Positions 42,450 to 51,207 of a stretch of 64,000 nucleotides of DNA are shown here, piece after piece (position 1 is the first letter of the stretch; each line of letters begins with the position of its first letter). The position numbers and the translations under genes were made by a program. The stretch is from assembly GCF_004216695.1 (NCBI RefSeq), contig NZ_SGXC01000003.1, forward strand, positions 248,001 through 312,000, in the 5' to 3' direction. This DNA comes from Pigmentiphaga kullae. Its GTDB lineage: Bacteria; Pseudomonadota; Gammaproteobacteria; Burkholderiales; Burkholderiaceae_B. The notes below the pieces were generated by a model. The model ran no database searches and had not been told where the DNA came from. It was given only the letters and a program-made list of their open reading frames with translations.

Positions 42450-43025
42450 CTAGCGTGCCAGCGCCTTGAGCGCGAGCTTGATGCCTTCCGATACGCCCAC
42501 GCCGGCCGGCAGGTTCTTCACCGAGGCCACGGCCTCGCGTTCGGAATAGCCCAGCGCCACGAGGGCGTTGAGGATGTCGGTCTGGCCGTCGGCCACCACG
42601 TGGCCGGCCGCGGCGCCAAGATCGGCGCCCAGCTTGCCCTTGAGTTCCAGCAGCAATCGTTCGGCCGTTTTCTTGCCTATGCCGGGCACGCGGGTCAGGC
42701 GGCCGGCCTCCTGCAGGGTGACGGCCTGCGACAGCTCGGCCACCGTCATGCCCGACAGCACGGCCAGCGCGATCCTGGCGCCCACGCCGCTGACCTTGAT
42801 GAGTTCGCGGAAGGTGACGCGCTCGGCCGCGGTGCCGAAGCCGTACAGCACGTGGGCATCCTCGCGTATGGCCAGGTGGGTGAGCAGCGTCACCCGGGCG
42901 CCGAGTTCGGGCAGGGAATACAGCGTGCTCATCGGCACGTCCAGTTCATAGCCCACGCCGTTCACGTCCAGGCAGACGGTGGGCGGTTGTTTTTCGACCA
43001 GCGTTCCGGTCAGGCGTCCGATCAT
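42450..43025 (-). CDS. ruvA: RuvA, Holliday junction recognition protein
   Basis: This is a 191-residue protein. The OB-fold domain opens [20 protein letters not shown]; two helix-hairpin-helix motifs follow, [18 protein letters not shown] and [19 protein letters not shown]; and the C-terminal domain that contacts RuvB ends with [13 protein letters not shown]. Tetramers hold the four-way junction open. It follows ruvC by 30 bases. Confidence 0.96.
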   Translation of the reverse strand: MIGRLTGTLVEKQPPTVCLDVNGVGYELDVPMSTLYSLPELGARVTLLTHLAIREDAHVLYGFGTAAERVTFRELIKVSGVGARIALAVLSGMTVAELSQAVTLQEAGRLTRVPGIGKKTAERLLLELKGKLGADLGAAAGHVVADGQTDILNALVALGYSEREAVASVKNLPAGVGVSEGIKLALKALAR

Positions 43026-43055
43026 GAATTCACCTTGGCGACTTGTCGTCGCGCG

Positions 43056-43604
43056 TCATACTAATCTTCCGGCCCGCAGCCGGGTGCCGCGGCGGGCGAA
43101 GGCGGGGTGGCTGCCATGCTCCCGCAGGCGATCGGCCATGGGAGAGATGTGCGCATGGCAGATGGCGCAGGCCAGCGCGTCGGCGGCATCGGCCGCGGGG
43201 GCGCCGTCCAGCGACAGCAGGTGCTGCACCATGGACTGTACCTGGGTCTTGGCGGCCCGCCCGGTCCCCACCACCGATTTCTTGATCTGCAGCGCGGTGT
43301 ATTCGTGCACCAGCAGCCCGGTGTCGGCCAGCGCGCACAGCGCGGCGCCGCGCGCCTGGCCCAGCAGCAGCGTCGAGGCGGGGTTGGTGTTGACGAACAC
43401 CTTCTCGACGGCGGCGAAATCGGGCGCGGTATCGCGCACGACCTGCCGCAGGTTGTCCAGGATGATCTTGAGCCGCGCGGACAGGTCATCGTCGGCGGGC
43501 ACCACGATGGTCCCGCTGGCGACATAGCGCAGCCGCGGACCATCCGATTCGATCACGCCGAAACCCGTACGCCGCAGGCCGGGGTCCACCCCAAGAATAC
43601 GCAT
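43056..43604 (-). CDS. ruvC: RuvC, Holliday junction endonuclease
   Basis: This 182-residue resolvase has catalytic acidic residues visible at Asp7 in [14 protein letters not shown], Glu in [10 protein letters not shown] and the two Asp in [32 protein letters not shown] is the conserved basic patch. The ATG at 43604 follows GGGGAAGG; an ATG 18 bases upstream is less likely. It nicks two opposite strands of the junction held by RuvAB. A dispersed repeat copy separates it from purH upstream. Confidence 0.95.
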   Translation of the reverse strand: MRILGVDPGLRRTGFGVIESDGPRLRYVASGTIVVPADDDLSARLKIILDNLRQVVRDTAPDFAAVEKVFVNTNPASTLLLGQARGAALCALADTGLLVHEYTALQIKKSVVGTGRAAKTQVQSMVQHLLSLDGAPAADAADALACAICHAHISPMADRLREHGSHPAFARRGTRLRAGRLV

Positions 43605-43624
43605 GACGTCAGCCTTCCCCATAT

Positions 43625-43703
43625 CCAGGGCGCCGCGGATCCGGCTTTGCCGGTCCGCCAGCGCCGCCCCCCGGGGGGGGCGCGTCAGCGCGTAGGGGGG
43701 GGC
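43625..43703 (-). repeat. dispersed GC-rich repeat, copy 5 (purH-ruvC gap)
   Basis: This minus-oriented copy has GGATCCGGCTTTGCCGGTCC, a GCCCCCCGGGGGGG hairpin and the GTCAGCGCGTAGGGGGG head. It starts 3 bases after the purH stop and ends just before the ruvC ribosome-binding site, filling nearly the whole intercistronic gap. Confidence 0.82.
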
Positions 43704-43706
43704 TCA

Positions 43707-45293
43707 TCAGTGCCGGAAGTGGCGGGTGCCCGTGAGCACCATCGCGATGCCGCGTTCGTCGGCCGCCGCGATGACCTCCGCGTCCCGCATGCTGCCGCCG
43801 GGCTGGATGACGCAGCTCGCGCCCGCGTCCACCACCACGTCCAGGCCGTCGCGGAACGGGAAGAAGGCGTCGGAGGCCACGGCCGAACCCTGGAGCGACA
43901 GGCCGGCGTTCTCGGCCTTGATCGAGGCGATGCGGGCCGAGTCGACGCGGCTCATCTGGCCGGCGCCCACGCCCAGCGTCATGCCGCCGCCCACGAACAC
44001 GATGGCGTTGGACTTGACGAACTTGGCCACCTTCCAGGCGAACAGCAGGTCGTCCATCTGGGCCGCGGTGGGCGCGATCCTGGTGACGACCTTGAGCTGG
44101 TCGCGCGCGACGTTGAACGAATCGGGCTGCTGCACCAGCCAGCCGCCGCCCACGCGCTTGAGGTCGAAGGCGTTCACGCCGTCGCCCATGGGGATCTCGA
44201 GCAGCCGCACGTTCTGCTTGGCGGCGAAGATCTCCAGCGCGCCGGCCTCGTAGGCGGGGGCCAGCAGCACTTCGACGAACTGCTTGCTGACCGCCTGCGC
44301 GGTGGCCGCGTCCACGGGACGGTTGAAGGCGATGATGCCGCCGAAGGCGGAGGTGGGGTCGGTCTTGAACGCCTGCTGGTAGGCATGGAGCGCGTCGGTC
44401 GAGACCGCCACGCCGCACGGATTGGCGTGCTTGACGATGACGCAGGCCGGCGCATCGAAGGTGCGCACGCATTCCCAGGCGGCATCGGCGTCGGCGATGT
44501 TGTTGTAGGACAGTTCCTTGCCCTGCAACTGGCGGTAGTTGGCCAGCAGGCCGGCGGCCGGCGCGGTGTCGCGATAGAAGGCGGCGGACTGGTGCGGGTT
44601 CTCGCCGTAGCGCATGGCCTGGCTCTTGGCGGCCTGGAAGCTCAGGATCTCGGGATAGGCCTCGCGCGCGGGCACGGCCTCCTGGGCCGGCGCGTCGGTC
44701 AGGCTGGTCAGGTAATTGGCGATCGCGCCGTCGTACGAGGCGGTATGGGCGAACACCTTCTTGGCCAGGTTCAGGCGCAGGGCGTAGGAGGTCGCGCCGG
44801 TGGCGTCCATTTCCTTGAGCACCTGGGCGTAGTCGGCCGGATCGATGACGACCGTGACGCCGCCGGCCTCGGTGCCGTGGTTCTTGGCCGCCGCGCGCAG
44901 CATGGCCGGTCCGCCGATGTCGATGTTCTCGACGGCGTCGGCGAAGGTGCAGCCGGGCTTGGCGACGGTCTCGCGGAAGGGATAGAGGTTCACCACCAGC
45001 AGGTCGATGCGGCCGATGCCGTGGCTGGCGATGGCGTCCAGGTGGGCCTGGGCGTCGCGGCGGGCCAGCAGGCCGCCGTGAATCTTCGGATGCAGCGTCT
45101 TGACGCGGCCGTCCATCATCTCGGGAAAGCCGGTGTAGTCGGAAACTTCCTGCACGGGCAGGCCGGCCTGGGCCAGCAGCTTGGCCGTGCCGCCGGTGGA
45201 CAGCAGTTGCACGCCGCGGTCGTGCAAGGCCCTGGCGAAGTCGACGATGCCGGATTTGTCGGAAACGGAAAGAAGCGCGCGTTCGATTTTCAT
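43707..45293 (-). CDS. purH: PurH, AICAR transformylase/IMP cyclohydrolase
   Basis: This is a 528-residue bifunctional enzyme for the last two steps of IMP synthesis. The N-terminal IMP cyclohydrolase domain begins [20 protein letters not shown], with [12 protein letters not shown] and [20 protein letters not shown]. The C-terminal transformylase contains [15 protein letters not shown] and [13 protein letters not shown] with the catalytic Lys-His pair. It lies 61 bases after fis and upstream of ruvC. Confidence 0.97.
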   Translation of the reverse strand: MKIERALLSVSDKSGIVDFARALHDRGVQLLSTGGTAKLLAQAGLPVQEVSDYTGFPEMMDGRVKTLHPKIHGGLLARRDAQAHLDAIASHGIGRIDLLVVNLYPFRETVAKPGCTFADAVENIDIGGPAMLRAAAKNHGTEAGGVTVVIDPADYAQVLKEMDATGATSYALRLNLAKKVFAHTASYDGAIANYLTSLTDAPAQEAVPAREAYPEILSFQAAKSQAMRYGENPHQSAAFYRDTAPAAGLLANYRQLQGKELSYNNIADADAAWECVRTFDAPACVIVKHANPCGVAVSTDALHAYQQAFKTDPTSAFGGIIAFNRPVDAATAQAVSKQFVEVLLAPAYEAGALEIFAAKQNVRLLEIPMGDGVNAFDLKRVGGGWLVQQPDSFNVARDQLKVVTRIAPTAAQMDDLLFAWKVAKFVKSNAIVFVGGGMTLGVGAGQMSRVDSARIASIKAENAGLSLQGSAVASDAFFPFRDGLDVVVDAGASCVIQPGGSMRDAEVIAAADERGIAMVLTGTRHFRH

Positions 45294-45354
45294 GGGTGTG
45301 GGGCAGAATGGCGTGCCAGGGCCGGCACGGGACAATGGGGATGAAGGGGCCGGG

Positions 45355-45591
45355 TTAGACCTTGATCTGATAGTGGTCGAGCTTCTTGCGCAGGGTGTTG
45401 CGGTTGATGCCCAGCATCTCGGCGGCGCGCGACTGGTTGCGGTCGGCCTTCTCCAGCACGACCTCCAGCATGGGACGCTCGACGGCCGTCAGCACCATGT
45501 CCCAGATGCCGCTGGTCGTCTCGCCTTCGAGATCCTTGAAGTAGCGGTCCAGGGTGTGGCGTACGCACTCTTCAAGCGTATGTTCTTTCAT
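45355..45591 (-). CDS. fis: Fis, DNA-bending nucleoid protein
   Basis: This is a 78-residue Fis protein. The C-terminal helix-turn-helix [20 protein letters not shown] is nearly identical to that of other Fis proteins, and VVLEKADRN precedes it. The N-terminal beta-hairpin arm of E. coli Fis is shorter here, as usual in betaproteobacteria. It follows dusB by 23 bases, the same dusB-fis pairing as in E. coli. Fis activates stable-RNA promoters and shapes the nucleoid. Confidence 0.95.
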   Translation of the reverse strand: MKEHTLEECVRHTLDRYFKDLEGETTSGIWDMVLTAVERPMLEVVLEKADRNQSRAAEMLGINRNTLRKKLDHYQIKV

Positions 45592-45614
45592 TGGTTGTTT
45601 CCTTGATGCGCGGC

Positions 45615-46616
45615 CTAGGCGGCCAGCCGCGAGGCTGGCGTGTCGATCGGGCGATCGAACCAGTCGGCCACCGCCTGCCATTGGTCGCGCGTGTTTTCTA
45701 TCAAATTCAGCTGCGCACAGAACTGCGGCCCTCCCGGCAGCGAGCCCAGATACCAGCCGATATGCTTGCGCGCGGTCCGCACGCCCGTGTATTCGCCGTA
45801 GAAACGGTAGTGGTCGTCGAGGTGCTGCAGCAGCAGTTCGCGCATCTCCGCCTGCGTGGGAGCGGGCAGGCGGGTTCCGGTGCGCAGGTAATGGTCGATT
45901 TCCCGGAACAGCCACGGCCGGCCCTGGGCCGCCCGGCCGATCATGACGGCGTCGGCGCCGGTGGCATCCAGCACGCGTCGCGCCTTCTCGGGCGTATCGA
46001 TGTCGCCGTTGGCGATGACGGGAATGGCGAGTTCGGCCTTGACCGCGGCGATGGTCTCGTATTCCGCCTCGCCCATGTACAGGTCCTCGCGGGTGCGGCC
46101 GTGCAGGGCCAGGGCCGCGATGCCGATGTCCTGCGCGCGCCGCGCCACCCGCGGCACGTTGCGGTCGGCCCGGCACCAGCCGGTGCGCGTCTTGAGCGTG
46201 ACGGGCACGCCCAGCGGCTCGCAGGCGCGGACGACGGCCTCCAGGATGCGCGCGACCAGGTCCTCGTCGCGCAACAGGGCCGAGCCGGCGGCCACGTTGC
46301 AGACCTTCTTGGCCGGACAGCCCATGTTGATGTCGATGATGCGGGCGCCCTTGCCGACGTTGAAGACGGCGGCCTGCGCCATCAGGTCAGGGTCGCTGCC
46401 GGCGATCTGCACGGCGATGGGATCGCTTTCGCCTTCGTGGTCCAGGCGGCGCGAGGTCTTGACGCTGTTCCACAGCCGGGGGTTGCTGGCGGCCATCTCG
46501 GACACGGCATGGCCGGCGCCCAGCCGCTTGCACAGCTGGCGGAACGGACGATCCGTCACGCCCGCCATGGGAGCGACGAAAACGTTGTTCGGAAGGTCGT
46601 AGGGGCCGATGCGCAT
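45615..46616 (-). CDS. dusB: DusB, tRNA-dihydrouridine synthase
   Basis: This 333-residue flavoenzyme reduces specific uridines in the tRNA D-loop. Visible are FVAPMAGVTDRPFRQLCKRL, the catalytic-Cys block DINMGCPAKKVCNVAAGSALL-like run (shown in part), VTLKTRTGWC, LALHGRTRED and PVIANGDIDTPEKA with the FMN phosphate site. The ATG at 46616 (MRIGPYDL) is the family start; one 24 bases upstream is possible. It leads the dusB-fis-purH stretch and lies 100 bases after ubiH. Confidence 0.95.
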   Translation of the reverse strand: MRIGPYDLPNNVFVAPMAGVTDRPFRQLCKRLGAGHAVSEMAASNPRLWNSVKTSRRLDHEGESDPIAVQIAGSDPDLMAQAAVFNVGKGARIIDINMGCPAKKVCNVAAGSALLRDEDLVARILEAVVRACEPLGVPVTLKTRTGWCRADRNVPRVARRAQDIGIAALALHGRTREDLYMGEAEYETIAAVKAELAIPVIANGDIDTPEKARRVLDATGADAVMIGRAAQGRPWLFREIDHYLRTGTRLPAPTQAEMRELLLQHLDDHYRFYGEYTGVRTARKHIGWYLGSLPGGPQFCAQLNLIENTRDQWQAVADWFDRPIDTPASRLAA

Positions 46617-46716
46617 GACTGAATGCGCCGTCAGCCCCATACAGGGGGGATGCGGCGCGTGGGCAAAAATGTCCGAGGAAGGCGGGGATTGTACCGCTGT
46701 CGGGGCGCCGCGGCGA

Positions 46717-47892
46717 TCAGGCCCGAAGCCCCTCCATCAATTGTCGCGCCAGCGGTCCGCGCAGCGTGCGCGACATGTCCAGGCCCAGCAGGGCCAGGCC
46801 GCAGGCATGTTCGACGGGCGCCAGGCCGGTCGTGAAGACGCGCGGCATGAAATCGGTCAGGCCGCTGGTCAGCCAGCGGTCGGCCCCGCGGGCGCGGGCG
46901 TAGGCCGCCAGCAGCGGGGCGGCGCCGGCCGACGGATCGCGCAGCAGGGGGGCGAGGCTTTCGGCCAGCCGCGCGGCGTCGCGCAGGCCCAGATTCATGC
47001 CCTGGCCGGCCACCGGGTGCAGGGTCTGGGCGGCGTTGCCGATGGCGACGGTATTGCCGTCGACGACGTGGCGGCGCAGGTTGATGCCCAGCGGGTAGCG
47101 GTGGCGCGGACCGGCGGCGGCGAAACTGCCCAGACGGGTGCCGAAGGTCTGGCCCAGGGCGTGGGCGAAGGCGCCGTCGTCCAGGGCCGCCAGGCGCTCG
47201 GCGTGGCCGGGGCGGCAGCACCAGACCAGCGCATAGCGGCCGGAATCGTGGGCCGGACCGGCGGGGTAGGGGAGCAGGGCCAGGGGCCCCTCGGCGGTGA
47301 AGCGTTCCCAGGCCCAGCCCGGGCGCGGGCGGCTGGCGCGCACGATGGCCAGCACGGCATGTTGGCCGTAGTCGCGGTGCAGTTCGTTGCGGGCCTGGTG
47401 GTCGAAGGTGCCGCCTTCGGCGTGGACGCAGGTCCGGGTAGTCCATTCCTGTTTGTCCTGTCCCACCACGGCGGCGTCGCCCTCCTGCCGCAGGATGGCG
47501 GCGGGCTCGCCCGCGCGGACGGTGATGCCCGACAGCGCCAGCGCGGCGTCCAGGGCCTCGACGATGGCCGGATAGGGCACGACGGTGCCCAGCGCCGGCA
47601 CGCCGAAGTCGGTGTGCGAGATATGGGTGCGGCCCAGGCGGCCCTTCTGCGAGACGTGGACGTGCAGGATGTCGGCGCCGCCGTCCGGCCACGCGCCCAG
47701 CGACGCCAGCAGCACCCGGCTGCCATGGTTGAGCGCCATCGAGCGCGGATCGGACGCCGCGCTGGCGGCGACGGCGGGGCGCCGGGGCCGGCACAGCACG
47801 ATGCGCTCGGGCCGGGCGGTCGCGCGGGCCAGGAACAGCGCCAGCGTGGCCCCGACGGGGCCGCCGCCCAGGATGGTGACGTCCGCGTGCAT
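46717..47892 (-). CDS. ubiH: UbiH-like FAD hydroxylase of ubiquinone synthesis
   Basis: This is a 391-residue aromatic-ring monooxygenase. The FAD motif is TILGGGPVGATLALFLA, and the C-terminal block GNAAQTLHPVAGQGMNLG has the Asn/Gln variant that, as recalled, E. coli UbiH also shows. UbiH hydroxylates the C-4 position of the ubiquinone ring. It directly follows pepP by 7 bases, the same pepP-ubiH pairing as in E. coli. Confidence 0.9.
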   Translation of the reverse strand: MHADVTILGGGPVGATLALFLARATARPERIVLCRPRRPAVAASAASDPRSMALNHGSRVLLASLGAWPDGGADILHVHVSQKGRLGRTHISHTDFGVPALGTVVPYPAIVEALDAALALSGITVRAGEPAAILRQEGDAAVVGQDKQEWTTRTCVHAEGGTFDHQARNELHRDYGQHAVLAIVRASRPRPGWAWERFTAEGPLALLPYPAGPAHDSGRYALVWCCRPGHAERLAALDDGAFAHALGQTFGTRLGSFAAAGPRHRYPLGINLRRHVVDGNTVAIGNAAQTLHPVAGQGMNLGLRDAARLAESLAPLLRDPSAGAAPLLAAYARARGADRWLTSGLTDFMPRVFTTGLAPVEHACGLALLGLDMSRTLRGPLARQLMEGLRA

Positions 47893-47899
47893 GCCCGCG

Positions 47900-49249
47900 T
47901 CAGCCCCGCATCAGGGCTTCGATCTCGTCGGCGGCAACGGGCACGCCGCGGGTGATCAGCTCGCAGCCGGACTCGGTCACGACGGCGTCGTCCTCGATGC
48001 GGATGCCGATGTCCCAGAACCGCTCGGGCACGTCGGCCGCGGGGCGCACGTAGATGCCGGGTTCGATGGTGAGCACCATGCCGGGCCGCAGTTCGCGCCA
48101 CGGACGAGGCGCGTCCGCGGATGCCGCCGCCCCCGGCTCGCGGTAGTCGCCCACGTCGTGGACGTCCATGCCCAGCCAGTGGCCGGTGCGGTGCATGTAG
48201 AAGCGGGCGTACTGCTGGGACTCCAGCACGCCGTCCAGCGTGCCCGTCAGCAGGCCCTCGTCTATCATGCCCTGCGCCAGCACGCGGACCGCTGCGTCGT
48301 GGCCTTCGTTCCAGCGCGCGCCGGGGCGGGTCCGGGCGGCGGCGGCGTTCTGCGCTTCCTGCACCAGGTCGTACAGCGCGCGCTGCGGACCGCTGAAGCG
48401 GCCGTTGACGGGGAAGGTGCGGGTGATGTCCGAGGCGTAGCCGTCCAGCTCGCAGCCGGCGTCGATCAGCAGCAGGTCGCCGTCCTTCAGTTCGGCATCC
48501 CCGGCGCGGTAGTGCAGCACGCAGGCGTTGTGGCCGGTGGCGACGATGGAGTTGTAGGCCACGGCCTGCGAGCCGTGGCGGCGGAATTCGTGCAGCAGTT
48601 CGGCTTCGATCTCATATTCGTGCAGGCCCGGCCGCGACGTCCGCATGGCCCGCACGTGGGCGCCCGCCGAGATGGCGCCGGCGCGGCGCATGGTCTCGAT
48701 CTCGAAGGCGTCCTTGACCAGGCGCATTTCGGCCAGGATGGCCCGCAGGTCGTAGCTGCTGGCCGGCGCGGTGGCGCCGGACCTGCCCATGGCGCGCACG
48801 CGGTCCAGCCAGCCGCGCAGGTGGGTGTCGAACAGGCGGTCGCTGCCCATGGGCACGAACAGTGCCGGCTGGTCGGCGATGAGCTTGGGCAGCTCGTCGG
48901 CCAGCGCCTCGACCGGCAGCGCGCGGTCGAAACCGAACTGCTCGGCGGCTGCGTCGGGGCCGACCCGGTAGCCGTCCCAGATCTCGCGTTCCAGATTCTT
49001 GCTGCGGCAGAACAGGATGCTGCGGTCTTCGGCGCCGGCGACCAGGACCAGCCAGGCCTCGGGTTCGGGAAAACCGGTCAGGTAGAAGAAGTCGCTGTCG
49101 AAGCGGAACGGGAACTCGGCGTCGCGGTTGCGGACGAGTTCGCGCGAGGTGGGCAGGATCGCGATGCCGCCGCCGCGGGCATGCATGGTGTCCAGCACGC
49201 GCCGGCGGCGCGCGGCGAAGGGGGCGGGGTCCGGGGCGGGAATGCTCAT
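47900..49249 (-). CDS. pepP: Xaa-Pro aminopeptidase
   Basis: This 449-residue M24B metallopeptidase releases an N-terminal residue next to proline. The N-domain contains DFFYLTGFPEPEAWLVL. The catalytic domain binds two metals through Asp in LLIDAGCELDGYASDITRTF, His in HRTGHWLGMDVHDVGDY and Glu in TIEPGIYV and GIRIEDD. The ATG at 49249 precedes a normal-length protein. It lies between murU (33-base gap upstream) and ubiH on the same strand. Confidence 0.96.
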   Translation of the reverse strand: MSIPAPDPAPFAARRRRVLDTMHARGGGIAILPTSRELVRNRDAEFPFRFDSDFFYLTGFPEPEAWLVLVAGAEDRSILFCRSKNLEREIWDGYRVGPDAAAEQFGFDRALPVEALADELPKLIADQPALFVPMGSDRLFDTHLRGWLDRVRAMGRSGATAPASSYDLRAILAEMRLVKDAFEIETMRRAGAISAGAHVRAMRTSRPGLHEYEIEAELLHEFRRHGSQAVAYNSIVATGHNACVLHYRAGDAELKDGDLLLIDAGCELDGYASDITRTFPVNGRFSGPQRALYDLVQEAQNAAAARTRPGARWNEGHDAAVRVLAQGMIDEGLLTGTLDGVLESQQYARFYMHRTGHWLGMDVHDVGDYREPGAAASADAPRPWRELRPGMVLTIEPGIYVRPAADVPERFWDIGIRIEDDAVVTESGCELITRGVPVAADEIEALMRG

Positions 49250-49282
49250 GGCGATGGATCCGTGCGCGGGAATGACCAGGGT

Positions 49283-49960
49283 CTATTGTAGGCTGGCGTC
49301 GAGTTCGGCCAGGCGCTGCGGCGTGCCCACGTCGGTCCAGCGGCCGCCGTGATGCATGCCGCCGACCTGGTCGCGGGCCATGGCGGCGCGCAGCAGGGGC
49401 GCCAGCCTGGCGGGTTCGCCCGCCGGCAGGCCGGCGAACAGCGCGGGCTGGTAGACGCCGATGCCGGCAAAGGTCAGCCGGGGCTCGCCGTCCTGGACCA
49501 GGCCGGATGACGCCAGGCGGAAATCGCCCGCGGGGTGGTGGACAGGGTTGTCGACCAGCACCAGCCAGGCCTGGCGGTCCTGCCGCGACAGGTCGTCGGC
49601 GGCGGCCCGGGCCAGGGCGGGATCCCAGTCGGTCCAGATGTCGCCGTTGATTACCAGGAAGGGTTCGTCGCCCAGCAGCGGCAGGGCCTGGCGGATGCCG
49701 CCGGCCGTCTCCAGCGCCGTGGGCTCGGCCGAATGGCGCAGGCGCACGCCCCAGCGCGAGCCGTCGCCCAGCGCTTCCTCGATGCGTGCGCCCAGCCAGG
49801 CATGGTTGACGACGATGTCGCGCATCCCCGCCCCAGCCAGCCGCTCGATGTGCCAGACGATAAGCGGTTTGCCGCCCGCCGGCAGCAGCGGCTTGGGCAC
49901 GGTGTCGGTCAGCGGGCGCATGCGTTCGCCGCGCCCGGCCGCCAGGATCATGGCGCGCAT
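49283..49960 (-). CDS. murU: MurU, MurNAc-1-phosphate uridylyltransferase
   Basis: This 225-residue sugar nucleotidyltransferase has the nucleotide-binding signature MILAAGRGERMRPLTDTVPK-P at the start, then VNHAWLGARIEEALGDGSR, ALETAGGIRQALPLLG and VINGDIWTDWD, all close to Pseudomonas MurU. It turns MurNAc-1-phosphate into UDP-MurNAc, bypassing de novo synthesis and fosfomycin's target. Its ATG overlaps the amgK stop (TGATG). The adjacent amgK supports the assignment over mannose-1-phosphate guanylyltransferase. Confidence 0.92.
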   Translation of the reverse strand: MRAMILAAGRGERMRPLTDTVPKPLLPAGGKPLIVWHIERLAGAGMRDIVVNHAWLGARIEEALGDGSRWGVRLRHSAEPTALETAGGIRQALPLLGDEPFLVINGDIWTDWDPALARAAADDLSRQDRQAWLVLVDNPVHHPAGDFRLASSGLVQDGEPRLTFAGIGVYQPALFAGLPAGEPARLAPLLRAAMARDQVGGMHHGGRWTDVGTPQRLAELDASLQ

Positions 49961-51039
49961 CAGAAGGTGTATCCGGTGGCCGGCGTCTGGCCGTCGAGCT
50001 TGTCCAGCAGCTTCATCAGCGGCTTGAAGGCCAGGTAGCGGCCGGCCACCTGCCGGACGTAAGCGTTCACGCGCGGCATATGGTCCAGGTAGCCGAGCTT
50101 GCCGTCGCGGTGGGCCAGGCGGGCGAAGACGCCCAGGATGCGCAGGTTGCGCTGCAGGCCCATCCATTCGTAGGCGCGATGGAAGTCGGCGAAGTCGGCC
50201 GCCACCGGCAGGCCGGCCTGGCGCGCCATCTCCCAGTAGCGGATGCCCCAGTCGAGCTGCTGCGGCTCGTCCCAGGTGGTGCGGGCGTCGGTCAGCACCG
50301 AGGCGAGGTCGTAGGTGATGGGGCCGATCACGGCATCCTGGAAGTCGATGACGCCGGGATTGGGGCCGTAGTCCGGTCCGCCCGCCGGCAGGTCGGTCAG
50401 CATCAGGTTGGGCGAGTGGTAGTCGCGGTGCACCAGCACGAAGGGCTGGGCCAGGTTGGCGTCGATCAGCGTCTCGAACACGGCGTCGAGCGCGGTGCGG
50501 TCGGCCGCGTCCAGGGGCTGGCCGCGGTAGCGCGCGGCGTACCAGTCCGGAAACAGCTCGAGCTCGGTCGCCAGGCGGGCTTTGTCATAGCGCACCAGGC
50601 CGGTGGTTGCGCTTTGTTGCAACTTCACCAGGGCCGCCAGCGCGTCCATGTAGATGCGATGGGTGTCGTGCGGAGTGGGCGTGCCCCGCAGGTAATCGAC
50701 GTAGGTGCTGCGCCCCAGGTCCGACAGCAGCAGGAAGCCCTGGCCCAGGTCCTGAGCCAGCACGCGCGGCACGTGCACGCCGGCCCCGTGCAGCAGCCCG
50801 GCCACGTGCAGGAAGGGGCGGCAGTCCTCCTTGTCGGGCGGAGCGTCCATCACGACGGCGGTGCCAGGGCCCATGGCGACCCGGAAATACCGCCGGAAGC
50901 TGGCGTCGCTGGAGGCCGGCTGGAGGGTGGACGGGGCGAGCTGGAGCTGCTGGGGAAGGCTGGACAGCCAGGCGGCGACCTGGGTTCGCCTGGGGTCGGC
51001 GCCGGCCTGGCCGGCGGCTTGATCGGGAATGGCATTCAT
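49960..51039 (-). CDS. amgK: AmgK, anomeric MurNAc/GlcNAc kinase
   Basis: This 359-residue kinase has the aminoglycoside-phosphotransferase fold. STLQPASSDASFRRYFRV forms the nucleotide loop, FVLVHRDYHSPNLML is the catalytic loop with Asp, and GVIDFQDAVIGPITYDLAS holds the metal Asp. It phosphorylates MurNAc at C1 to feed MurU. The amgK-murU pair beside a divergent lptD matches the arrangement known in Pseudomonas. The start at 51039 leaves 168 bases to lptD for divergent promoters. Confidence 0.93.
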   Translation of the reverse strand: MNAIPDQAAGQAGADPRRTQVAAWLSSLPQQLQLAPSTLQPASSDASFRRYFRVAMGPGTAVVMDAPPDKEDCRPFLHVAGLLHGAGVHVPRVLAQDLGQGFLLLSDLGRSTYVDYLRGTPTPHDTHRIYMDALAALVKLQQSATTGLVRYDKARLATELELFPDWYAARYRGQPLDAADRTALDAVFETLIDANLAQPFVLVHRDYHSPNLMLTDLPAGGPDYGPNPGVIDFQDAVIGPITYDLASVLTDARTTWDEPQQLDWGIRYWEMARQAGLPVAADFADFHRAYEWMGLQRNLRILGVFARLAHRDGKLGYLDHMPRVNAYVRQVAGRYLAFKPLMKLLDKLDGQTPATGYTF

Positions 51040-51207
51040 GCCTCCTATAATACCGACCGATATCGGTTCCCGGAATGAACCCGGCCCCCTTTTCGGCGGG
51101 GCCCGGCGCCCTCCGCCGAAAGCCGCGGGCCGCTATCTTTTTTTACCGCGCGCGGCCGTCGGCTCGCGTATTCTTCGACTTTCCGTTTTTTCCATTCCTC
51201 GAGGCCC

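Noticed and set aside
43107-45344. A 745-residue plus-strand frame opposite purH and ruvC
   Set aside because: It is a composition shadow of two well-identified housekeeping genes.
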